Shown piece after piece: positions 1-5,686 of a stretch of 8,250 nt of DNA (position 1 is its first letter; every line of letters begins with the position of its first letter). The stretch is taken from contig JALFCJ010000044.1 in NCBI GenBank assembly GCA_022771185.1, positions 1 to 8,250 on the forward strand. The letters are read 5' to 3'. The translations under genes and the position numbers were made by a program. Under the pieces are notes generated by a model. The model saw nothing but the letters and a program-made list of their open reading frames with translations. It ran no database searches and was not told the DNA's origin. The DNA is from Spirochaetales bacterium. GTDB lineage: Bacteria > Spirochaetota > Spirochaetia > Sphaerochaetales > Sphaerochaetaceae.

Positions 1-85
1 TTTTGTTTGTTTGTTGACTTCTTGAGCGTTTCAGCCTCATGAAGAAAAGAAGAAAAACAATAAGGAAGGTGATTTCTTGTATGTT

Positions 86-116
86 CATGCTATAATCCAT
101 GCATAAAATTTCATGC
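86..116 (+). promoter_or_regulatory. Extended -10-like element flanked by three CATGC words
   Basis: TGCTATAAT (88-96) is a perfect extended -10, but no good -35 lies 16-18 bases upstream. CATGC occurs at 86-90, 98-102 and 112-116, a spacing of 12 and 14 bases that could be repeated operator sites over a promoter. No gene in the window starts downstream on the plus strand, so this is only a weak suggestion. Confidence 0.2.
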
Positions 117-205
117 AATTAGAGTTTTGCAATTTCCTCTAGAATTAAAGTATTGTCCTTATCTATATTTAAAAAAATAGGATCTGAAATTTTCTACGTG
201 TTAAC

Positions 206-266
206 CAGTGAATAAGTAGATAGAAAAAGAGAGCGGAACCTCTTAAGATTTGTATGTTATTCACTG
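206..266. repeat. 10-bp perfect inverted repeat with a nested 5-bp repeat
   Basis: CAGTGAATAA at 206-215 is the exact reverse complement of TTATTCACTG at 257-266, with 41 bases between the arms. Inside lies AAGAG (227-231) and CTCTT (240-244), giving a nested stem with an eight-base loop. It could be a structured RNA, a pair of operator half-sites or the ends of a tiny mobile-element relic. Nothing in the sequence decides between these. Confidence 0.35.
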
Positions 267-488
267 CTTCCAAATGAAGTACCAAACCGGAATCTGAGGA
301 TAAGCAGACCGCGCAGTATGGATATCTTCATAGAATGTTTGGGCTTTTCCCAGATACCACAAGCCTAATCCATAGATAAAATCTGTGCTCTATCAAGACA
401 GGGTTTTAAGTGTACTCCTCTGAGCTCTGATTATCTTCCCTATGTTGTAACAGCCTGTATATTTTGAGGCGTCAGAGAGAATATGTGT
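264..488 (-). pseudogene. Possible decayed reading frame, family not recognised
   Basis: On the minus strand the frame entered after the TAG at 491-489 reads 31 codons (including SDASKYTGCYNIGKIIRAQ), meets two adjacent stops (TGA TAG, 395-390), then reads 42 more codons (including YGLGLWYLGKAQTFYEDIH and a Trp/Tyr-rich end) before TGA at 263-261. The amino-acid mix is protein-like, but no start, no ribosome site and no family could be identified, and another frame on the opposite strand is also fairly open. The call is tentative. Confidence 0.2.
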
Positions 489-551
489 CTAAATGCCTGA
501 TGAATGTTTCAGAGAAGGGACTGCGGACCGACGCTAACATCATTTCTCCTT

Positions 552-580
552 TTGATTTCTGCCAACGTTATCTATAGAAT
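552..580 (+). promoter_or_regulatory. Weak sigma70-like promoter motif facing away from the operon
   Basis: TTGATT at 552-557 and TAGAAT at 575-580 are separated by exactly 17 bases on the plus strand. Each hexamer is close to consensus (TTGACA/TATAAT), but no plus-strand gene follows before the convergent phosphoesterase gene. If active it would make an RNA antisense to the operon end. Chance occurrence in AT-rich DNA is quite possible. Confidence 0.2.
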
Positions 581-702
581 GGAAGTGAATAAAATGATGT
601 ATTAGGACTTTACCTTACCTTTTTCAAATCACATCGGCATGAAGATGGGCCAAGTAATATTCAAGGCACATTATATTTAATTATTTATATAATAAGAAAT
701 TA

Positions 703-1692
703 TCACCCGAACTCTCCGTTACCGGCGGATTGGATGATGTATTCTGTCGTTATCCTTTTGGTTTCTAAGGAATCAATATCCACGATTCTGCCACCTCTGA
801 GACGCTCTCTATCTTCCTCAGGGTTCTTTATTCCATATGCATGGTATCCGACGGAACCACAATACCCGAGGGTAATATTGCAATAAACGCCGTCGAATGT
901 ATTATTGTGGTCATGGCCGCAGAAGACTCCTAGGATATCGCCCCGCTCCAAAATAGCAGAGAAAAGGCCTCCATTTACTTCAGAGCATGAAATCTTTTCA
1001 TTCCATTCCCCTTTCATTTTGGTCTCTTTCGGATTTCTCACTATAGCATTAAACTCATAAAGAGGCTGATGAAAACACATGATAGACGGAATCTTGTGAC
1101 CATTATTCTTTTCCAGCTGCTTTGAAAGGTTATAGTACCACTGTACCTGTTCAAATCTAATCCAATCAGCATCTGAGCCTGTTGTCAGACGTACTGGAAG
1201 AAGGACATCCTTCTCTAAGTTACCTTTATAAGGGAGGGGATTATCCATAATGCTCAAGTCCTGCATGGAATCAAGAGCCCAGATACCAAAGACAACACTA
1301 CCTTTATCATCCAAAATCGGCAAGAAATAGTTCCCTACTCCTGGGATATTCTCCACTCCCGATCTAGACATACATAGTGGATGACTTTCATAGAGACTTT
1401 GCTGGTATTCTTTCGAGAAACGCCAAGTCTTATCATGGTTACCATAGACATGAGCCCAAGGAATACCTCTTTCCTCCATTGGCGACACAATCTGAGAAAT
1501 CATATCAATGCAATTTCTTTTAGTTGCATGACCCGCAATATTGTCACCATTAAGAAAAACAAAGTCCGGATGAGTACGATCTATCAGACTTCCAATTGCT
1601 TTGATGGTCTCCATCCCTGTTTTTGGAGCATGATGAGCATCTGACAATATCAATATCCTGAACTTACCGTCTTTATTGATTCTTAGGTCCAT
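703..1692 (-). CDS. Calcineurin-like metallophosphoesterase (PAP29/DCR2-like), probably cytoplasmic
   Basis: A two-metal phosphoesterase of the calcineurin-like superfamily, 329 residues from the chosen start. All five metal-binding motifs are present and in order: Asp18-x-His20 (LSDAHH), Gly49-Asp50-Asn51, Gly84-Asn85-His86-Asp87, His208 (CFHQP) and Gly259-His260-Asp261-His262. The stretches YESHPLCMSRSGVENIPGVG and GIWALDS and the ending CGHDHNNTF match the branch that includes plant PAP29 and yeast DCR2/SIA1. I prefer the ATG at 1692 (MDLRINKDG) over the in-frame ATG at 1704: the former has GAGGG five bases upstream, the latter has no ribosome site. No signal peptide or membrane helix is seen, so a cytoplasmic location is likely. 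It follows the binding-protein gene after a 79-base gap containing a hairpin, so it may be the last gene of the operon or be expressed at a lower level. The substrate is unknown: a phosphomonoester, phosphodiester or sugar phosphate are all possible. Confidence 0.93.
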   Translation of the reverse strand: MDLRINKDGKFRILILSDAHHAPKTGMETIKAIGSLIDRTHPDFVFLNGDNIAGHATKRNCIDMISQIVSPMEERGIPWAHVYGNHDKTWRFSKEYQQSLYESHPLCMSRSGVENIPGVGNYFLPILDDKGSVVFGIWALDSMQDLSIMDNPLPYKGNLEKDVLLPVRLTTGSDADWIRFEQVQWYYNLSKQLEKNNGHKIPSIMCFHQPLYEFNAIVRNPKETKMKGEWNEKISCSEVNGGLFSAILERGDILGVFCGHDHNNTFDGVYCNITLGYCGSVGYHAYGIKNPEEDRERLRGGRIVDIDSLETKRITTEYIIQSAGNGEFG

Positions 1693-1697
1693 ATTTT

Positions 1698-1702
1698 CCC
1701 TC
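1698..1702 (-). promoter_or_regulatory. Ribosome binding site that fixes the phosphoesterase start
   Basis: GAGGG on the minus strand lies five bases before the ATG at 1692. It overlaps the first codons of the alternative start at 1704, which has only TTATGG upstream. This supports a protein beginning MDLRINKDG, four residues shorter than the longest frame. Confidence 0.7.
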
Positions 1703-1719
1703 ATCCATAACTATAGTAA

Positions 1720-1746
1720 ATCCTGTAGGCAAATAGCCCACAGGAT
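1720..1746 (-). terminator. 11-bp hairpin between binding-protein and phosphoesterase genes; possible partial terminator or processing element
   Basis: On the minus strand ATCCTGTGGGC (1746-1736), a TATTT loop and GCCTACAGGAT (1730-1720) pair over 11 positions, one of them G-U. Only a short U-tract (UUUACU) follows, so termination of the operon message would be incomplete at best. On the plus strand the same arms carry one A-C mismatch and are followed by CTTTTGTTTCT, so it could also act against plus-strand transcription. It lies wholly in the gap between the two genes. Confidence 0.4.
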
Positions 1747-1771
1747 CTTTTGTTTCTAGGCTGAACACCTA

Positions 1772-3307
1772 TCACTTCTTATTTGCATCATACCATGCAG
1801 CACGCTCGTTAAGAACATCTTCAAGATGGTTTTCAACAAGCTTTGCATAAGAAGCTTCCCATACCTTCTCGAACTGTCCTTCTGGAGCGCAAATTACTTT
1901 AAATGCAAATTCGCAGATAAGAGTCTGTAGACCAGATAGGTATACATCAGTTTCCAGTGTTCCTGGAATTTCAGAGTTATGATAAAGCCTATCTTTGTTA
2001 CGGAAAAGATCATATCTTTCTCCGAAAAATTCTTTAGGAACATTTGGAGCAGAAGCAGACTGGTTCTTTATATAGTTTTCTCTACCAAAGTCGAAGCTGA
2101 CTCTGATATTGTTCATGTCGCTTGTCCTTTCTGCGTACCCTAGATCCTGAGCCTGCTGCTTTGTGATAAGGGCATATGGAGCTCCTGTTTCGTCAAGTGC
2201 AGCTGCTTCTTCACTCCAAAGTCTGTTGGCGAAAGTGTTTGCATTGTCTTCATTAGACATAAATGCAAGGAATTCCATGATGGCATCCATCTTTCCTGCA
2301 TCTTCAGCAGACTTGAGGACATATACATATCTATTGACAGAACCAGAAGATGGAGCTAGGTAATCACCATCAGCATTCGGGAGTGTGTCGCAAGGCCAAA
2401 GCATAAAGCCTTCTGTGAGACCAAACTGTGTGAAATCTGTTGTATCAGGTGAGTTATAGAGCATAAATGCAACGTTTCCATTTGCACGGGCCTGCTTGAA
2501 CTTTGTCTCATCGATATCGAGGGCAAAATCATGTGGGATGATTCCATCCAAATAGAACTGGTTCAGCTGCTTGAATCCTTCCTTTGCGCCTGGTCTCAGA
2601 CAGTTGGTGAAAGATGGTTCATAGATGTAGTTGGTTCTCTCGTCTGCTCTGCTTGTATAAGAAAGGACAAACTGGAAGAAGCATGAACTTGTGACCTTTC
2701 CACTGAATGCATATGGAATCATATCCGGATAGTTTTCTTTGACTGCATACAAGAAAGCGATCAACTCATCTCTTGTAGTAGGCATTTCCATACCAAGGGC
2801 TTCAACAATGTCTTTTCTGATGTACTGCTCATGAGATCTTATGAAATAACCTGGCATTCCTGGGAGAGCGTAGAGGCCTCCATCGATTGAACACATATCA
2901 GTAGGAGTTCCCTTGATCAGTTCCTGATACTCAGGATCAAGTCTATCAAGATATGGAGTGAAATCAACAAGACCACCCTGTGAGCCGTACTGCATGACTC
3001 TTTCTCTTCCATTTGTAACAATAACATCTGGAGCTGTTCCTGCTGCGATCATTGTCTCGATTGTAGCATCAGCGCCGCTACGTGGGATGCCGACGAATGT
3101 GAGATGAACACCTTTTGGAGCCAGCTGCTCATTAAGCCATCGGGTATCATTATTATCAAGGGTAGAACCTCCGGCAATTGTGGCACCTCTTTCATAAACC
3201 ATGACAGTAATATCTGTCATACCCTTCGATTCTTCTTTTGCCGCCTGAGCGAATACAAACGAAACTGCAACGATCAGGATACAGAAAAATGCTAATCCTT
3301 TTTTCAT
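1772..3307 (-). CDS. Periplasmic sugar-binding protein of the ABC importer (YtcQ/LipO-like, family 1)
   Basis: Captures the oligosaccharide outside the inner membrane and hands it to the two permeases. It has 511 residues, in the usual 480-560 range of the large YtcQ/LipO-type binding proteins. Residues 1-20 are a Sec signal: MKKG, a hydrophobic core, then VFA with probable cleavage after Ala20. The only cysteine there, Cys9, lies inside the hydrophobic core and does not form a lipobox, so the protein looks soluble and periplasmic rather than lipid-anchored. Family marks include GTAPDVIV (90-97), DGGLYALPG (142-150), IRKDIVEALGMEMPTTRDEL (163-182) and a Trp/Tyr-rich mature domain. AGGAGG at 3318-3313, five bases before the ATG, is a strong ribosome site, and a GC hairpin sits directly upstream of it. 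The gene is 36 bases behind the 780-residue gene and closes the transporter set. The ligand cannot be read from the sequence; unsaturated rhamnogalacturonan or other pectic oligosaccharides are inferred from the GH105 neighbour. Confidence 0.94.
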   Translation of the reverse strand: MKKGLAFFCILIVAVSFVFAQAAKEESKGMTDITVMVYERGATIAGGSTLDNNDTRWLNEQLAPKGVHLTFVGIPRSGADATIETMIAAGTAPDVIVTNGRERVMQYGSQGGLVDFTPYLDRLDPEYQELIKGTPTDMCSIDGGLYALPGMPGYFIRSHEQYIRKDIVEALGMEMPTTRDELIAFLYAVKENYPDMIPYAFSGKVTSSCFFQFVLSYTSRADERTNYIYEPSFTNCLRPGAKEGFKQLNQFYLDGIIPHDFALDIDETKFKQARANGNVAFMLYNSPDTTDFTQFGLTEGFMLWPCDTLPNADGDYLAPSSGSVNRYVYVLKSAEDAGKMDAIMEFLAFMSNEDNANTFANRLWSEEAAALDETGAPYALITKQQAQDLGYAERTSDMNNIRVSFDFGRENYIKNQSASAPNVPKEFFGERYDLFRNKDRLYHNSEIPGTLETDVYLSGLQTLICEFAFKVICAPEGQFEKVWEASYAKLVENHLEDVLNERAAWYDANKK

Positions 3308-3312
3308 ATTTT

Positions 3313-3334
3313 CCTCCTATCCGGCGGTGCCGGA
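3313..3334 (-). promoter_or_regulatory. GC-rich hairpin abutting the Shine-Dalgarno of the binding-protein gene
   Basis: On the minus strand TCCGGC, a three-base ACC loop and GCCGGA (3334-3320) form a perfect six-bp stem. One base later AGGAGG (3318-3313) begins, five bases before the ATG at 3307. No U-run follows on this strand, so it is not an intrinsic terminator for the operon. Inferred roles are mRNA 5'-end protection that raises binding-protein output after processing, or modulation of ribosome access. The stem itself is seen directly; the function is inference. Confidence 0.5.
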
Positions 3335-3343
3335 ATTTAGTTT

Positions 3344-5686
3344 TTATTCAAAAGTTTTATCGGTCAGTGTATATTCCACTTGCCCATACACAGGATCCAG
3401 TACTGAGACTTTTTCGCGTTCATACAAAATTTCACAATCCCTCATCTTCTGGACAAAAGTCTCAAAGTCCATAGTGTCGTCAATTCTCACATACCAGGTA
3501 TTATCCAGGTCTGGAGACCTTAGCTCATACTTGGATAGGGACTTGGCAGCGGGAATCTGAAAACCATTCTCTGCATGGATATATACATTAATCTTCCCTC
3601 TTCTTAGGAATAGGTCTTTATCTTCCAGAATCTCTTTCTGATAGCTCTCTCTGAAACAGATGAGATGGGTAAAATTAACTTCCGCACTATCAGGAAAACG
3701 ATAAAAGACTACCACGCTCGCCTTATACTCCCTTACATAAGGCGTATATGCATTTCCCGTGAAATACCCTGGCCTTCTTGTACCCAAGACTCTAGCTTCC
3801 CCAGGATGGTTAATCCAGAATCTTCCTTCTTCATCACCGACCATAGCATCAAAAAGATGCTCCTGATCTCCATCTTCTTTCCCTTCAAGAGATGAACTGG
3901 AGGAACCAATGAAGAAGTCCTTGGTTTTGAATATGTTTATCTTAATCCGGTCATAGCCTTGGACAAACTGCTCTTCAAAGGTTTCACCATCCTTCAATAG
4001 TGCAATACTCTGTAGCTCTTTCGGACACTCATATTCAGTGAGTAATGCATAAAGCGTGGGCTTATATCCATAAGGGGCATAGTTTGTCCCCCAGGCGAAG
4101 TGGCAGAAAGCGTTGGCCTGGATGTCTGTCGGAGAGAGGACATCGTTGATATAAGCTCTGCCATTTGCACCTAAGAGCATTCCTTTATGGCACTGCATTG
4201 CGTAGAACCTGAACGTCATATCCATGGCTCTCTTACAAAGACTCTCTATCTCTCCATTATCAGAGAACTTCATCAGTGTCATGTAGCCAAGCATATCTAC
4301 AGGAAGATAGTTTACTGAACACCACTCTGTATATCCGTACTCCAATACATGGGAGAACCAGTCCCTTATCATTGAAAGAGCATGTTCCATATGTTCTCTT
4401 CCACTCATTCCTGAGTTTGTGAAGATTTCATCAGGAAATAGACGCCCCGCAATATACTCACAGGCATGAAGAGAGAGAGCATGATTTTCCGAGAAGAACC
4501 ACATGACGTCATTTCCCTTCTCTGTAAACCAGTATCTATATCCCAACATGCACTCTTTAAATTGAGCCATAAGAGACGAGGGAAGAATATCTTTCCCTAG
4601 GCAGTACATCCAGATTATCTCAGTAAGCCTGAAATCGGAGCAGTCTGCCCTATTCACTATTCTTTCGATTGAATTCTGTACAGATTTCTTACAGATATCG
4701 TAAAGATCAAGGCCCCTTGTCAGGCCGGCAATAAAGAGTGCAGGAGAAGACTTTTTCTTACTGATCAAATCATCTATATACCGCTCTTTTCTTTCTCTCT
4801 CTGTGTCTGCAATGTACTCTACAGGCTTTTGTTTCTCAAAACGATAGAACCCTTTCCTGAAAAGTGCGCCTTTGTACGATATATTTGCAATCAGAATATG
4901 ACCGCTGAAAGTATCTTTAATGTCGAAAAAGCTGTCGTCCTTTTTTAGGGAAATGCTCTGACTGTTACGGCTTTCATCGAGGAATGAAACAGTCAAAGGA
5001 AGTGTGAGAGCACAGGAAGAGAACCTAAGAACATCTTCATCCTGCTCCATATCCAAGCTATCGACGAAGCCTCTTATTCCCTCCAGGTCTTCTTCCTTTA
5101 TATTTGAAGGAATGGTAGTGACAATACTCTTGTCTGATTTATTGCATAGACCGAAACGAACCATAGTATTTCTTTCCCCTAGTTCATTAAGGCCTATTAC
5201 AAGCTCGTTCTCCCCTCTTTTCACCTTAATAGTGACTTCTTTGACTGTATCATGGTTGACTGCCTCAGATAGAACGCGGAAAGCCTCCTTTCCATCTAAC
5301 CAAGCCATAATACTTCCATTGGTCACGACTCCAAGGGAAAGAGTAGTATCTTCATCACTCTCAACAATCAGCTTTGAATATACTGTTATATCTGTTGGGT
5401 AATACCAGAAACCGGAGAAATCCACCATGTTGGAACCATCTCCGATATTTATCTGGTCATACTCAATACCGACGGGATATGTAGTGTTAAAGAACCTTCC
5501 ACAATCAAGGAACTGCCTCTTTATCTGAGAAACCTGGTATTTGTTATATAAATCTCTCCAAGCTGTGACGCCTGTGCGGTAGGATGGGAGATGGAGCTCC
5601 ACCATAGGAGCTACAAATGGTTTCTCAATAGGCTTTGAGCTGACCCAAGTTGTGAAATACTGATCTTTACCTACAATACTTCTCAT
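3344..5686 (-). CDS. Uncharacterised 780-residue multidomain protein; candidate cytoplasmic oligosaccharide lyase or hydrolase
   Basis: I cannot give this protein a firm family. The start at 5686 is chosen because it forms ATGA with the permease stop and has AGGAGG nine bases upstream; the frame stays open upstream to an ATG at 5779, which would run 96 bases into the permease gene. Residues about 60-185 are beta-rich and resemble a jelly-roll or PA14-like carbohydrate-binding module (LIVESDEDTTLSLG, then MAWLDGKEAF). Residues 190-290 are also beta-rich. Residues 295-560 are helical, like an alpha/alpha toroid, with the conserved-looking blocks FFSENHALSLHACEY (397-411), RLFPDEIFTNSGMSG (415-429), GYTEWCSVNY (451-460) and GANGRAY (506-512). 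Residues 575-760 look like a C-terminal beta-sandwich, with GRFWINHPGE (621-630) and RRPGYFTGNAYTP (637-649). A toroid followed by a beta-sandwich is the layout of heparinase II/III- and alginate-lyase-like enzymes, and Asn401-His402 with Arg510/Tyr512 recalls their catalytic residues. There is no signal peptide or membrane helix, so it should act on imported sugar. A non-catalytic or hydrolase role is possible. Confidence 0.85.
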   Translation of the reverse strand: MRSIVGKDQYFTTWVSSKPIEKPFVAPMVELHLPSYRTGVTAWRDLYNKYQVSQIKRQFLDCGRFFNTTYPVGIEYDQINIGDGSNMVDFSGFWYYPTDITVYSKLIVESDEDTTLSLGVVTNGSIMAWLDGKEAFRVLSEAVNHDTVKEVTIKVKRGENELVIGLNELGERNTMVRFGLCNKSDKSIVTTIPSNIKEEDLEGIRGFVDSLDMEQDEDVLRFSSCALTLPLTVSFLDESRNSQSISLKKDDSFFDIKDTFSGHILIANISYKGALFRKGFYRFEKQKPVEYIADTERERKERYIDDLISKKKSSPALFIAGLTRGLDLYDICKKSVQNSIERIVNRADCSDFRLTEIIWMYCLGKDILPSSLMAQFKECMLGYRYWFTEKGNDVMWFFSENHALSLHACEYIAGRLFPDEIFTNSGMSGREHMEHALSMIRDWFSHVLEYGYTEWCSVNYLPVDMLGYMTLMKFSDNGEIESLCKRAMDMTFRFYAMQCHKGMLLGANGRAYINDVLSPTDIQANAFCHFAWGTNYAPYGYKPTLYALLTEYECPKELQSIALLKDGETFEEQFVQGYDRIKINIFKTKDFFIGSSSSSLEGKEDGDQEHLFDAMVGDEEGRFWINHPGEARVLGTRRPGYFTGNAYTPYVREYKASVVVFYRFPDSAEVNFTHLICFRESYQKEILEDKDLFLRRGKINVYIHAENGFQIPAAKSLSKYELRSPDLDNTWYVRIDDTMDFETFVQKMRDCEILYEREKVSVLDPVYGQVEYTLTDKTFE

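Larger units (their letters stand above)
1..702. other. Long stretch without a convincing gene, downstream of the operon
   Basis: No frame on either strand combines a start, a ribosome site and a coding-like protein of useful length. The stretch contains a TTTG tract at 1-15, an extended -10-like TGCTATAAT around 88-96, three CATGC words (86-90, 98-102, 112-116), a 10-bp inverted repeat (206-215 and 257-266), a stop-interrupted coding-like frame on the minus strand (about 264-488) and a plus-strand promoter-like pair at 552-580. The first 50 bases after the phosphoesterase stop (about 653-702) are very AT-rich, with only a weak TTATT/AATAA stem and no GC-rich terminator. I recognise no tRNA, rRNA, riboswitch or CRISPR in it. 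Confidence 0.6.

Noticed and set aside
1..40. Minus-strand frame MRLKRSRSQQTNK leaving the window at the left edge
   Set aside because: No ribosome site precedes the ATG at 40 and only 13 codons are visible; too little to call a gene.
39..95. Short plus-strand frame MKKRRKTIRKVISCMFML resembling a signal-peptide start
   Set aside because: It stops after 18 codons and has no ribosome site, so the basic-then-hydrophobic look is probably chance.
378..407. Hairpin AAAATCTGT/ACAGGGTTTT as a terminator
   Set aside because: The stem needs a bulged G and a G-T pair, is AT-rich, and no expressed gene ends beside it.
1693..1704. Phosphoesterase start at the ATG at 1704
   Set aside because: No ribosome site precedes it, whereas the ATG at 1692 has GAGGG at ideal spacing; the four extra residues add nothing to the fold.
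5004..5402. 132-codon plus-strand open frame opposite the 780-residue gene
   Set aside because: Its Ser/Thr/Pro-rich translation looks like an antisense shadow; there is no ribosome site or recognisable domain, and the minus-strand frame is clearly the coding one.
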